The notes under the pieces are model-generated. The model made no database searches, was not told where the DNA came from, and worked only from the letters and a program-made list of their open reading frames with translations. A program made the position numbers and the translations under genes. A stretch of 64,000 nucleotides of DNA from Ehretia macrophylla (lineage: Eukaryota; Streptophyta; Magnoliopsida; Boraginales; Ehretiaceae). The first letter of the stretch is position 1. Each line of letters opens with the position of its first letter. The stretch is taken from positions 63,289,747-63,353,746 of the forward strand of contig CM075765.1 in assembly GCA_037974665.1 (NCBI GenBank), given 5' to 3'. Shown here piece by piece: positions 33,801-47,135 of the stretch.

Positions 33801-35511
33801 CTCCTTTTTAACTTGTACAGTTGATTGTGGTTTGCTGTTCACACACCTAAATTGACCCTTTCTGACTTCAATATTTACCCAATCAGGAAAGCCAAATGCA
33901 AGTATGCTTTCCCTATGGTCTATGATCATCTAATGAAAGTTTTTTAAAAAACTGGAGGAGAATAGAATTGAATACAGCAACCATTTATTATGTCTATGCG
34001 CAGCTCTTCATTTCAACTTTGATAATTATGCCTGCAATTGAGATGCCTTGTATTTCCTAGTTCACATTTGAAATGTGAAGGGTGAGGATAAAATCATTTG
34101 TATTCTCAAGATCTTGGGTATTGGTGGATGGGTTTTTTTTTGGTGTAAAGAGAGATTGTATTGATACAATGGAATTAATCCATAACGATTGCATCAGTTT
34201 TAGCGTAAGCAAAGCTTGTACATTGTAGGAATACGAAAGATTGTTAAAGGCGGATTTAGAAATTTTGTTTAGTAAAAGTTAAAAATACATAGTTTAAAAG
34301 ACTCGTATTTTTTTACAATTGAGACAATCAGTAATGTGTTTTATGATGGGAGTGGATTGGTCCAAATGAAAGGAGAATAAAGGTATTAAGAAGAAAGATT
34401 TCTCAAGAATCTATATAAATAATTTTTATTCAGTGAGAGATAAATTAATTTTTTAAATTAAAAATATTTGAAAGATACACATTTTTTAAAAGAAAAATTG
34501 GGTGGCCACGGCTCACTTAAACAGGCCTCCGCCATTGATCCTTTCACTAGGACATGAGTAAGTAGTAACTAGTTTATCAACATGGTTAGACACTCGATTG
34601 ATTGCATCCAGATATTATTTGGTGATGATGTCTCTTATTTGAAAAATATATATTTTTAAATGTAATAAATCACTCTTGTCTGCTTTCAAGAACCAGCTTA
34701 TTATTTAGTTCCATTTGTTTGTCTTCTCCAACTTTATCCAGCTTCTTAGGGCATTAAAAGTTTGCTCCACGTCACAATCACCAACAAGCATGATGATCTT
34801 ATTCATGATCATCACATGCTTTCAAGATCAAGTGCAATTTCTTGGATTCATTTGATCCTTATCATAACTTAGTTCCATAGGGTCCCACAACTGGCGAATA
34901 AAGGCCATTATGCATATCTCCCACATAATACCCCCCCTTACCAAATTAACCAAGTCACGTTTCACCAAATCAGAGTCCCCCAGTAGCATTGGTTTTTTAG
35001 CTTTTATTTTATTTTTGACGAATAACTCATCCTAAAGAGATCATACTAAATTCACCTTATATCTTATTCTATGAGCAGCAACAAGTCTCAACACATATTT
35101 TAAATTATACGGGTCAACAGGGTTGCATGCACCCCACTAATTTTGAAAGCAGAATAATTAAAGAGAGAATTAAAATTGTATTTTTTAAAAATATATAAAT
35201 TTTTAAAATACTTTTAGCTTGAAAAATCAACTTAGCCCTACTTAAAAAAATTATTTATCTATGATCAAATTATATGATTTCAACATTCACTAAACATAAC
35301 TCATGCATCCGCCCTTACATACAATATTCAAGATATGAGAACATAACTTTATATTTACACATTTATTTATGACAAGTCACTACTTAATGATTCTACCTTG
35401 CTGCCTAGTGGTATTGTTGGTAATTACTGTGAGACGTCTTACACTTTGCATCTCCAGTGGTATTGTGGGTAATTAACAAAAAGCAACAGGTTCATTTCAG
35501 CTAGCCAGGCT
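30893..35511. other. Intergenic region without a recognised gene
   Basis: Mostly AT-rich. Open frames at 31206-31556 (plus) and 32079-32489 (minus) are the longest but show no family motif. The 32090-32260 patch is less AT-rich and could be an old gene or transposon fragment. A TA run lies at about 33683-33706 and an A-run near 33487. The last few hundred bases form the promoter side of the HD-Zip gene. Confidence 0.5.
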
Positions 35512-35519
35512 TATAAATA
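35512..35519 (+). promoter_or_regulatory. Probable TATA box of the HD-Zip gene
   Basis: TATAAATA, about 150 bp upstream of the ATG at 35665, which leaves a 5' UTR of about 120 nt. Confidence 0.6.
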
Positions 35520-35664
35520 AAGTGTTCCACGTACTCAACAAAGACCTAAGGCACACCTCCTTAGTCTTCATTCCCAACTTTTCACATAAAGTCCTCACTG
35601 TAGTGTTCTTCTAAGAAATATACTTCTTACAACAACAGCAACTTCTGAGAGAGAAAGGAGAGAG

Positions 35665-37410
35665 ATGACAAGCAGCATTAATCATCTAGTTGATGACCAA
35701 ATGGTAGTTATTTCTCAGTACTATCCTGCAGGCATATACACTCAACTCGTGCCTAAACAACAAGGTTAGTACTAAAAACCATGCAATTATCGGACCTTTG
35801 GTTGTATGTTTTTCGTTGTGAGTAAAAAAAAAAAAAAAAAAACCATGCTCGGATGCTTTTAATTTGCGATTTTAATGCTTGACCATGAGATTATTGTGAT
35901 GTTTTAGGGGAGGTTAAACCGCGACGAAGGCGGAAGAAGAACAAGGAGAGTAGCATCAGTGGGCTGAGGAAGAGGAAGCTGAGTGAAGAACAAGTGAATC
36001 TTCTGGAACAAAGCTTTGGGAGTGAACACAAGTTGGAGTCTGAGAGAAAAGACAAGCTCGCATCAGAGTTGGGTCTTGATCCTCGCCAAGTTGCGGTTTG
36101 GTTTCAGAACAGAAGGGCTCGTTGGAAGAGTAAGAAGCTGGAGGAAGAGTACTCCAAGTTGAAGACTGAACACGAGACCACTGTGGTTGAGAAATGCCGC
36201 CTTGAAACTGAGGTCAGTTGCGCACAATCTATTCTTCTCTCTGTCACTTCTATATATATGGAAGGAAAATTTAATTGATCATTATTCTCTCACATATTAA
36301 TAAATTTTACATGTTTGGATCGTACTAAACAAACTGACGTTTATAAATTTGAACTAAACAAAGCATTTTCCATGCATGGATATAATCAAGCACATATATC
36401 TTTTGGTAGATATTTGAATCTAATGATATGTCAAACTATACATCTAAGTTTAAAAAACCATTAAGAACCATAAAGTTAATCAATAGTATAGAACTTATTG
36501 TTAATTTTGCCAGATTTTCTTATATATGTTACAAAAGATTTTATTTTTGTAGGTTGTAAAACTTTCATCTCCTTTAAGGTAATGTTCAACATAGTCTGAC
36601 CAATAAAATGCCATGTTATTTCGAGAAAATGGGCCTATCCATCAGAAAAAAATATTTGAATAAAAAAAAAAGTTTAATTAAATATTATTTAATTATGAGA
36701 TAAAAAATAAACTTACAAGACTATAAATTAAGTTAATTGTCTATTAGACGACCGATGACTATTTGTCGAAGGGAGGTGTTTCCCTTAGAATAACAACACC
36801 TTTATGTGGTCATGCATGGACACTAGGCTCGAGAAAAGCCATGCCACGCTGCTTGGTTGATAATAAAGGATGTAAAAATTGAAGAGAAAAAAGACAAAAA
36901 ATAGGAAATTGCCACCCCATAAGCAAGCAAAAGGGTTCCATATGCCCCATTTTACAACTTCCGTACATAGTTGTTTAAGGTTGTCACAGCCTGCTTGGTG
37001 GAGCAGCACATGGCATTTTCACCCACGTGGCAACTCACCTGTGGATGTGGCAGATTTTGTACACCATCTTTAACTCGAGTACTGATTAACCTTTGACCAA
37101 AAAAAAAGTATATTACATGCATCTTCATTGTCTAACATGAAATTTTTCGTTTTTGTTTTTGTTTGTTTGTTTTTTTTTTTTTTTTCAGGTGATAAAACTG
37201 AAAGAACAACTCTCTGAAGCAGAAAAGGAGATACAAAGGCAATTGGATCAGTCTTCGAGCAATAGTCCAAGTTCATCATTCTCGATGGGCGCTGTGGAGC
37301 CACCTTTTGATCTAGGGGAATTCGGAATGGAGGGATTGGAGAATGTCTTTTACGCGCCCGAAAATAATTATATTTATGGACTGGAATGGGTCAATCTCTA
37401 TAATATATAA
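35665..37410 (+). CDS. Class I HD-Zip transcription factor, ATHB-21/40/53 type, three exons
   Basis: Exons 35665-35764, 35908-36212 and 37189-37410 join in frame to 208 residues. Donors are GTTAGT and GTCAGT; acceptors are TTTTAG and TTTTTCAG. A basic patch (PRRRRKKNK, 38-46) precedes the homeodomain (about 52-111), with [20 protein letters not shown] as recognition helix. The leucine zipper follows directly (L111, L118, T125, L132, L139). The C-terminus is Ser-rich, then acidic and aromatic, ending in [10 protein letters not shown], like an AHA-type activation motif. Such proteins bind the pseudopalindrome CAATNATTG as dimers in the nucleus. Members of this clade are linked to ABA and bud dormancy, but the exact role here is inferred from family only. 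The second intron (976 nt) splits the zipper, as in related genes. Confidence 0.93.
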
Positions 37411-39433
37411 TTTTTAGACATTCTATATGTAGATATTGACCAACTAATTGTACATCTTTTTTTCCCTTGCTTTTGGTTAGTGCATGCTTAAGTGTTATTG
37501 ACTAGCAGGATGGAATTTGCCTTTAGATAACTAGCCTTTTGACTACATATTGGTAGGTATGATATTAATGTCTTTTTTCTATCTAACTTATAAATAAATT
37601 AGCTATCATATTCAGATTGTGCATGTGTTATCTTGAAAATGTTACTTTTGATTGTGATGGATGGATGAGTTAAAAATACGGAGCAAGCAAAGAAGACAAT
37701 TCCACGTAAATTTTCGCAATATTTTTTAGCCTTCTTTTGTCATATAAAACTTAATTTACATGTACGTACATACCAGAACTTTGTTGAACTATAGACAATC
37801 TCCCGACACTATTGTTGCCCTTATTAGAGAAAGGTAAAAGGGGTAAGATATTTTTTAGAATGATTATTTTATAAACCAATTTCAGCCTTTTTCGAATATA
37901 AAAAGAAAAACAGAACTTTGACTACGTATTAATCTGTTGAATACAAGCACTTTGATGACCTCAATCCCATTACCCCAACCCCACCCCCCAACCCCAAAAA
38001 AAAAAACCCCAAAGTACTCGAGGCCAGAACATGAAGGAGGATCATGATCGACATGATATTGCTATTGCAGAAGTTGAATTTGATGTAAAAAGGAAGTGAC
38101 AAGGGTGTTTGTGTATTTTAATTGTTAGAAGATGCATATTTTGTTCGATGCAGAATAGTAAGTCACGTGTATGACTGAAAAGATTCGGTTAATTTCTAGC
38201 CTATATATATGGCATAGGTTTGCTTTTGTGCACTATATATCTGGCATAGGTTTGCTTTTGTGCACCATGTAGCACCATTATCATGTCCGAAAGGATTAAT
38301 CTTCGGGCCATCATTGCATCACGCATCTTCCTTTATAATTGCTCGTGCTAATGGAAAAGGATAGATTGAGTGAAACATTTTTATTGATGATTTGACTTGT
38401 ACGATACAATCAGTTTTACAGCCGGATTACGATAACATGATTCTATTGAGAACTTACTCGGCATTTATAACTTTGATAATTGTGTGCAAGGTTGGCCAAA
38501 CACCTACGAAGATATAAAGTTGTATCACCATTAAAGTGTAAGATCATCTGTAGCTCAAGATGAATGGTAACGGCATACTTAACACGTACAAGTTGAACAA
38601 AAAATAATATTTCTAATCTTTCTTTATTCAACTCAAAGTCCCCCAAAAAATTAAAAAGGTCTCTTGATCAGCGCCTCATGACTGTGATAATTGATGCGAT
38701 GGTTATGTGAGTACTAATAAGTGGAAATGAGTGTATGGATGTTTGGATCGATCCAATAGATTCACCAGTTTTTTGACATTTTTGTATTTTTTTTTTTTAC
38801 AATTCTGAAAACTTCTAGAACACCAAATTTCTATAAGCAAGTTAACCATGTAAAATGACTGAATGAAAATTGAACAGTGCTATAGATGATCTACTAATTG
38901 AGATAAGAAGCATGATACAAATTGATTTAAATTTAAGGTAAACATGATTTAATTATAAGTAAATGGACAAAATATAAATTGATGTATAAAATTTGGATTT
39001 TATTTCGATAAATCTTAATGAATTTCATCATGATTGAATCCTATAAGAATAAGTTGAAACTTATATTAGGAACATTACTCGGATATTACAAGATTAGATT
39101 TCATGAAAATCATTCTGTGATCCATCTCGTAGACACATTTACACATTGTAATGAACTTTTGTTTTTTCCCTCCTTCTGGGCCATCCTTGCAATAAGAAAA
39201 ATGTACATAATGTGTGATTCCTGAAAGCGTAAGTCCAAGGCCCAAAAAGTTCTAAATATAATTAATATCAATGATCTTGGGTCTGTCCAATCAGGGTATG
39301 GCCCATTTTGGTTCACGTTTTGGATCATCATTACTAGGTGTAGGCTAGGGCCTAAGTTAAGTTCTTCCAATTATGTACTTGCACTTCGTACAAAGAAAAA
39401 AAAATTTATGTAGTTGCACTTCAAGAGTACAAC
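37411..39433. other. Downstream of the HD-Zip gene; no further gene recognised
   Basis: The start should be the 3' UTR of the HD-Zip gene. A short direct duplication of GGCATAGGTTTGCTTTTGTG lies near 38211-38264. C-runs followed by an A-run lie near 37975-38015. No coding sequence is supported. Confidence 0.5.
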
Positions 39434-39632
39434 CAAGGGCCGAACCAAGATTCTAAAATTGGGAGAATTAATATTCAAATAATAATATTCATGACAAGGG
39501 AAAAAAAAATAGGAGGAGTCGTTAACTTAGATTTTTTTAACAACAAAATTTTTTTTTTAACGATATTATATAAATTTTTTTGAAAAAAAAAATATTGGGA
39601 GGGGTTAGGGCCCCTGCCTAGCTCCGCCCCTG
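39434..39632. mobile_element. hAT-type MITE, 199 bp, 8-bp duplication
   Basis: The left end CAAGGGCCGAACCAAG and the right end (other strand CAGGGGCGGAGCTAGG) form imperfect inverted repeats. The flanks are the perfect 8-bp duplication AGTACAAC at 39426-39433 and 39633-39640. An 8-bp duplication with CA-starting ends is typical of hAT elements. Non-coding. Confidence 0.75.
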
Positions 39633-39640
39633 AGTACAAC

Positions 39641-40589
39641 ATCAGAGCTTCAATTCCACAGAATACAAAAAGGACTGCGGTGTAGTAATGGTATTTACAT
39701 ACAAGAGTTCGTTATAATGAATAATGGTACTCTTATAAGAACAAGACCAAAATTGCATCAACTAAGGAAAAGGTTGTGTGTACACTATTTTTTTTTTTAA
39801 TAAATGTCTAAACCGTACAACACATTATTAAAAGATGTCAATACATATCCTTATAAATTTCATTAATTTTTGCTAAAGCTGACATTGGATTATACCCTCC
39901 GTACGACTCAAAATCGCAATTTATGAGTGTTAAATTATTTATTTTAATCTTGCTGAATTAAAATTCAAATTCTTCGCTTGACGATATCTTCGAATTGTTT
40001 TCATGATTGTCTCTAATGACCTCCGAACAAATTTGGCATACTGTATATAATGCCTGAAGTTGAGCTTCTTGGCCCTGTGTCCTACCATTTGTAGACGACA
40101 CATTGTAGAATCATATACTTCTTTAAGTTACAATTTCATCTAGACATCGAATAGAAGGCAAAAGAATGAATTATCAATATAACAGAGAATAGCTTCTCAT
40201 TGAAATGGAAATAACTGAACAGTGTAACATGAACAAACCTATGATGAGCACGAGGCTAGTGACCTAATAAATATCAACCTCCAACTACCTGCTACCAAAT
40301 TTGCAAGCATCGTCATATTTTTATATGAACATTACATATTTTGAAATTTTTTTAAAACGGTGAACGATTTTTAATTTCTGTTTAATAAAAATGTGAGTCT
40401 CACCAATACGTGAACCTCACGCGTTAGAAATAAAGGTAAGTCACAATCATTTTGAAGAATAACCCTACAAATTTTCTAAACATTGTCATGTTTTGTCTTT
40501 GCAGCTTCTTTACATGGAAAAGCTAAAACTTCTTATTATTTCCATATGTTTGGTTATTATAGGTGATATTTCATCGTCATATTCAAACG

Positions 40590-40630
<41 letters not shown>

Positions 40631-40902
40631 TATGCTTTTGAATACGTTGACCCAAGAAAATTGCCTTTAAAATACTGCTCAACCATTGCCTTTACAAATC
40701 CAAGTTTTTTTTATTTGGTTGCACCTTTTTAAAAAATTACAAATTCAGGATTTGTAATTTTTAGATTTGCACAAGTCTTACTCAAATTCGAGCCCAAAAG
40801 GTGAAATTTACAAATTCACGTTTTCTAATTCTGTTGTTAATTTTTCAAAAACAAAACTATCCTCAGGTTAAAAATAAAAAATAAACGTTTTTTTTTCACT
40901 CT
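39641..40902. other. AT-rich intergenic DNA with a TA microsatellite
   Basis: TA run at about 40594-40624. No gene is recognised. The second gypsy element begins at 40903 after the target ACTCT. Confidence 0.55.
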
Positions 40903-41131
40903 TGACGAGAGGGATCCCGAGCTGAAGTAAGATGCCCACGCCGAGCTGAGGCGGGCTAATCCGAGTCAAGCCGAACATATTCAGCTAATGCCCAAGATGG
41001 ATGCTGATCCAACTTCACCCCGACCTCGGAAAACTCTGACCTCAGTGTCAGCTGCCCCGATGGGACATAAAGTCTAGATGAGACATAAAGCTGCACCGCA
41101 TTAAATGCTGTCAGGTCCGAATTTAGTATAA
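40903..41131 (+). repeat. Truncated 5' LTR of the second gypsy element
   Basis: It matches the first 229 bp of the 3' LTR and stops inside the TATA box (AGTATAA), where the deletion joint begins. It keeps the duplicated GATGGGACATAAAG-like U3 motif. Confidence 0.9.
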
Positions 41132-44105
41132 GCGTAGGCACTTCCATTATGATAAGCAACAAATCATAGCAGAAGAGGTGGACAAATTGGTAGACGCCGG
41201 CCACATAAAGGAAATCCAGTACCCAACCTGGTTATCCAACGTGGTGCTGGTAACCAAGTCCTCAGGAGGATGGAGATTGTGTATTGATTTTACTGACCTC
41301 AATAAAGCCTGCCCTAAGGACTGCTTTCCCCTAACTCGGATTGATCAGATGGTAGATGCCACATCCGGGTTCGAGCTACTCTCTTTCATGGATGCCTTCA
41401 AAGGCTACAACCAAATCAAGATGGCTCCCGGAGACAAAGAGAAGACTGCCTTCACCACCGATAAAGGTCTCTACTACTATGAGGTCATGCCTTTTGGCCT
41501 CAAGAATGCTGAAGCTACCTACACTCGGATGGTGAATAAGGTTTTCAAAAATCAAATTGGCCGAAATATGGAGATCTATGTAGATGACATGTTGGTCAAG
41601 AGCAGAAGGGCGGAAGATAATGTAGCCGACCTGGCTGAAGCCTTCATCGTAATGGAGCACTTTGGGATAAAACTGAACCCGAAAAAGTGCGCATTCAGCG
41701 TCAAGGCAGGAAAGTTTATGGGCTTCATGGTCACAACCCGCGGAATAGAAGCCAACCCGGAGAAGGTTCAGGCGATACTTGACCTGGCGCCGCTGACCTG
41801 CGTGAAAGACGTCCAAGTATTGGCAGGCAAGGTTGTGGCACTAAGCAGATTCATGTCCAGGTCAGCTGACAAGTGTGCTCCTCTGTTCAAAATATTGAGG
41901 AATCCTAAGAACTTTGAATGGACTACGGAATGCCAGAACGCTTTCCAAGAGCTTAAAAGGTATCTAGTTTCGCCACTCCTGCTATCCCGACCTGAGGTGA
42001 GGGAGGAACTAGTACTATACCTAGCATGCTCGAGGACAGCAGTGGCAGCGGCACTAGTCCGAGAAGAAGGGAAGGAACAGAAGCCGGTCTATTATGTCAG
42101 CAAAATCCTGCAAGGGGCCAAGGTGAGGTACTCCTCCTTGGAAAAACTCGCCCTCGCGCTTATCACGGCAACAAGAAAGCTGAAGCCATACTTTGATGCT
42201 CATCCAATCAAGGTCATGATGGATGCCCCACTCAAGTCCATCATGCACAAGCCGGAGGCGTTGAGCAGGCTGCTAAAATGGGCAGTTGAGCTGAGTCAAT
42301 TTGACATCACCTACCAGCCCAGAACAGCCATCAAAGCCCAAGCCATCGCGGACTTTATGGTGGAATGCACTGGCCGAGCCGATCATGACCTGGAGGACGT
42401 GTGGAGGGTCCATGTGGATGGGGCCTCAGGGAAGTCTGGGAGCGGAGCTGGGGTGGTCATCCTTGACCCAACCCGGCATGAGCACCAATACTCCCTCAAG
42501 TTTACCTTTCCGGCGTCTAACAATGAAGTGGAGTATGAAGCGGTGATTGCAGGATTGAAAATTGCAGCTCAGCTCGGGGCACAGACAGTCGACCTGAGCA
42601 CCGACTCTCAATTGGTTTCTAGTCAGATATCGGAAGAGTTCGAAGCCAAGGACAGTACTATGCTAGCCTACCTCAATAGAGTCAAGGATTTGACCTCAGG
42701 GCTCAAAAAGTTCACGATACAACAAATTCTGAGGGAGGAGAATATGAAGGCTGACGCCCTGTCCAGGTTGGCCTTGGGTGAGAGCCGACCTGCCCTGGTC
42801 CATGTGGAAGAAGTGTCCGAACTGAGCATTCAGTTGGGGGTGAAAGATGTAGCCGAGCTCAATTTAAGCCCAGATTGGACCAAACCAATCGTGGACTACT
42901 TGGAGGGGGGTATGACCACAGAGGATGAAAAAGCTGCTCGGAAACTCACGAAACAGGCCTCAAGGTTTGTCATAATTGCTGGGCAACTCTACAAGAGAGC
43001 TTACACTTGGCCTCTCTTGAAATGTGTTGGACCTGAGGAGGGAAACTATGTACTCCGTGAGATCTATGAAGGGGTATGTGGAAACCACTTGGGAAGCAAA
43101 GCTCTGGCTCGAAAGGCATTGAGACAAGGCTATTTCTGGCCAACCTTAGAACAAGATGCCAAAGAGTATGTAAAAAAGTGCGACACCTGCCAAAGGTTCA
43201 CCAATGTACAGAGGAAGCCAGCGGTAGACCTCACGGTAATGATAAGCCCTTGGCCATTCTATCAGTAGGGTCTAGATATCATCGGCCCATTGCTAACCAG
43301 TGTTGGCCAAAAGAAATACGCCTTTGTAACAGTAGACTACTTCACCAAATGGCCTGAGGCTGAAGGTGTTGCTAGAATAACAAAAAAGGCAGCTTGAGAT
43401 TTTGTGTGAAAAAACATCATTTGTCGATTCGGGGTGCCAAAGGTCATCATTACTGACCACAGCAAGCAATTCGACAGTGCATACTTTCGAGGAAAATGTG
43501 CTGAGATTAGGATTGACCTTAGATTCTCATCTATTGTTCATCCTCAAAGTAATGGCCAAGTTGAAAGGACTAACCAAATCATTTTGCAGGGCCTGAAAAC
43601 CAAGCTGGAGGAAGCGGAGGGCCAGTGGGCATCGATTTTTCCAGAGGTGTTGTGGGCTCAGCGGACCACCACCAGCTCGGCAACGGGAGAATCGCCCTTC
43701 GAGCTCACCTTCGGTACTCAAGCGGTGTTGCCAGTGGAGATCGGGTCTCCGACCAGTAGAACCCTCTACCATGATCTAGAAATAAACAGAGCACGGATCC
43801 GTGAAGAGCTCGATCTCGCTAAAGAGCTCCGAGCTAAAGCTCAAATTAGAATGTTGGCTAGCAAAGCTGCCATGCAAAGAGCCTTTGCCAAACAGGTCAA
43901 GCCTAAGCCTATTAAGGTTGGCGACGTCGTACTCAGAAAGGCCATCTTTTTGCCGCGCTCGGGTAACAAGCTCTCCCCGACCAGGGAGGGACCGTATGAA
44001 GTCGTGAAAGAAGTCCGACCCGGGACCTTCTACCTCCGCAACAAGAACGGGAAACTATTAAAAAATGCATGGCATTCAGAACACCTAAAACGGTATTTTG
44101 TCTAA
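41132..44105 (+). pseudogene. pol: Pol remnant of the second gypsy element
   Basis: Reads in one frame from the deletion joint to 44105, starting just upstream of the RT palm, with no frameshift. RT keeps YVDD, and both RNase H domains (second with VDGASG) and the integrase with its catalytic acidic residues are recognisable. Three stops interrupt integrase: TAG at 43266, TGA at 43395 and TGA at 43407. Each stands where the first element has a Trp codon. Gag, protease and the first RT segment are absent. It cannot encode a working enzyme set; the transcript, if any, would be a parasite of intact copies. Confidence 0.9.
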
Positions 44106-44235
44106 AGGCCCCGAGCCGAAATCTTTTGTAACGGGCCCGAGCCGAAATCGTTTGTAACAGCCCCCGAGCTGAAGTCTTTTGTTAAGGCCCCGAGCCGAAA
44201 CATTGCTTGTAATCAGCTCCCGAGCCCAAGTACTT
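44106..44235 (+). repeat. Tandem repeat directly after pol, second gypsy element
   Basis: Units of GCCCCGAGCCGAAATC with TTTTGTAA spacers, about five degenerate copies. It is the counterpart of 26402-26510. Confidence 0.7.
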
Positions 44236-44820
44236 CATGTACAAATTCAATACAATGCATTTTGTAAATCAGTGCAACGCCCGACCCGGGCCCAAGTGCC
44301 TCAACTACAAAGCTACTACCAACTCGGATTAACGCGGTGGCCACGCTTAATCATGAGCCAATGGTCAAGTAAACCAGCTCGGACTATGTTCCAGCTCGGG
44401 TATAATCAATAACAATTTGATTAGCTTTGCCAGTTCAGATTAAGGTCTAACTCGGTATGATCCGGCTTCAGGTCGGTATATTAGTTTGGGTCTAAACTCG
44501 AACTCAACATTCGTCAACATTAGTTTGACCAATTTTAAATCGGACTAACGAGTCCAGCTCGGATTAGGATGATAAATCATTAATCGCGTCCAGCTCGGTT
44601 CTTTCTACTTAAGTTTGAAAGGTCTATTATATTGGCCCGACCCTACTTACTTAAGAAAAATTTGCGAAGGTAAGGTACACAAGTACAAACTCGAATAAAA
44701 CGCAAAATATTAATTTCATTAGAATTGAAAAACAATTACAGAAGCCCGACCTGGGCAAAATTACAAAGAGCCCAACATGGGCGAAACTACAAAAGCCAAA
44801 CCCGGGCTGATTTATAAAAT
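44236..44820. other. Non-coding 3' internal region of the second gypsy element
   Basis: Counterpart of 26511-27155 in the first element, similar in sequence, with CAGCTCGG words and no open frame. Confidence 0.55.
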
Positions 44821-47135
44821 CTATTTTGAAGGAGCGGCGTTGATTGCTTCAGCCTCGTCTCCGATCTGGTCCATGCCTTCTTGGACAAATTTCATCACCT
44901 CTTTAGCCTGGGACGTCAGGTCGGCCAGTAGATCAGGAATCTCCCAGAACTCCGGCGGCGGGGCCTCCAAGATTTCAATATAGTCATTCTTGGTGGCAGG
45001 GAAAAAGGTCTTCACTCTCTCCCGAGCTGCGACTTGACCCTGGAAGTAGAACTCGAGCTTGGCATACTTGGCCATGGCCCCACCTTCCGTGGCCAACCAG
45101 TCCATGGCCGTATCACTGGATTTGAAGGCTTCCATTGCCTTCAGGGCCGACCCGGTCCAGCAGATCCCGGAGTTTCGTCACGGCTTCACGCCTCTCCAGC
45201 TTGTAGCGCTTGACATCCCTGGCCGCGGCTTCGCATCAGGACTTCTCCGCATCAAGCTCCGTCTTCAGACGGTCAATCTCCGTCGCGTCCGCCTTGCCCC
45301 TTTGGGCAGCCTCATCCCTCAGAGTCTCAAGCTTGACTCGGGCATCTATGTATCGCTGCTCGAGCTCGACGCAATTAGTCTGAGCCCTGGCAAGAAAGCT
45401 AAGAGCTGAAAGGATGTGGGTCTCGGTCTGTGTAAAAGAGAATAAAACGATCAGCCGAGCTAAAAAGCATAACCATAAAAAAAAGTCGAATAAGACTCAC
45501 CGTGACTATGGCCGTCCTCAGGTCCATTGAGAGCTGCTCCGTTTGGACCATCGCCAGCTTGGGGTCGTGAGCCACCTTGGTCGCCTCCATGAAGTCCTTG
45601 CTTGGAGGGCTCACCTCTACGGCCTTACCTTTCCCGGAGTACTCGGCACGAGGCTGCTTCTTACTCTCAGGACGGGACGCTGAGCGCTCCGGGATCGCCA
45701 CTCCTGAGCTCGATCTCTTACGCAAGGGAGACCCCGACGTCTCCTTGAAAGAGACCTCGGGGCCGACCTCCCGCACTTGGCCGCTGGGCTGCTGTCTCTG
45801 ACCCTGAGCGGCATTTCCCAAGCCGGACCGAGCAGAGACCTCGCCGCTAGCCTCATTCTTTCTCTTCATCTGGGCGTACGTGAGCTTCCTCGTATCCGCC
45901 ATACCTGCAAAAAGCAAGGAAGAGAGGTGAGAAACAACCTGAGGCAAGCTGAAGGGAACGACGGTAGACAAGGAGACGGGGAGGTCGGGCATTGATCTTG
46001 CGAACTGACCCTCTTCTGAGCTGGACCCCGTGTCCACTTCGAGCTCAGGAAGCAGGTTGGGATGATCCTTCGAGAGATCGGGTTCCCTACCAAATAGCTT
46101 GGAATCCCAGATCCGCTCCCATTTGAGCACACTATCAATGTTTATCAACATCCCCGATGCGGGCCTCAGCACCGCGACTTCCTCGAGTTCCTCATCTGAA
46201 AGCTTGGGATCATCATTGACATTTTTCTTCAAGCTCGGAGTCCAGTCCGATCTGCATCCCGGGTTCACAGCCGGCTCCACCTAATAATAATCATTGTGCC
46301 AACCCTTGTTAGAGGAATGCCACTTTGTGAATATGGAGTTGCAGACCCGAGCTGCGAAGTGGAACCACCCTAGCTGTTTCGGGTTGGGCTTACACACAAA
46401 GAAATGTCTAAACCGGCGCAGGGTCAGCTCTACTTTCTTCTTGAGGTAGAACACATAGAACGCCACCACCACGGCCCAACCATTCGGCGACATCTGACCT
46501 GGGCTAAGCTCGAAGTAGTTCAAGATATTGGTAACGAAGCTGGGAAGAGGGGGCTGAATAACATCAAATGTAAGGTCATAGATGGTGAAATCGTCGGGAG
46601 GAGGATAGCAAGCCGATTCACGCCAACCTGGAACCTTCAGCTTGTGGTGTCGGTCCACTGACCAACTCCTCAGCCTGGCGTTAGCCATTTGCACCGTGGA
46701 ATGGCACTCACGCTTGCAACAGGCAAACAACTACTCGATCCTCTTCCCCCGAGCTGAAGAAGCACTGACTGTAGCCGAGCTGCGGGGTTGGACTGCCCTA
46801 ACCAGGACTGCTTCAATCGGCCCCGTCGTAAAGACTCCAGCTAAGTACTCTTAGGGCATCTCCACCCCTTCTAACTGGTTCAGCGGCTCCTCGTCTTCTC
46901 TATCTTCCAGGTCTCCCAGGTCGGCCAAAGGATCCGCCTCGGCCTCCTCTTGCGCCTGCCTGACCCCAATCACTTGGCAATCATCATCACTCTCCCTGAG
47001 CCCAGATTGCCGAGCTGATCCATGTGAGTCACCTTGACCTCTATCCGAGGTAGACTCCGAGCTCGATGGACTCTCGTCCCTACCATAGGACCTCACTTTC
47101 ATCGCTTGGGAATCTTCCGATTCCGACCTCCCCAT
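44821..47135 (-). pseudogene. Broken antisense gene of the second gypsy element
   Basis: Same order as the antisense gene at 27156-29496: Ser/Asp/Glu-rich start, the FFVCKPNP...WFHFAAR region, then a coiled coil and the DYIEILE tail. Stops stand at 46851-46853 (TAA), 46731-46733 (TAG, for Gln), 46281-46283 (TAG, for Trp) and 45236-45238 (TGA, for Arg), and the frame shifts near 45150. The two introns are still readable: 46009-45905 (GTCAGT to TTTTTGCAG, 105 nt) and 45500-45428 (GTGAGT to ACACAG, 73 nt). This supports the exon model of the intact copy. Confidence 0.8.
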
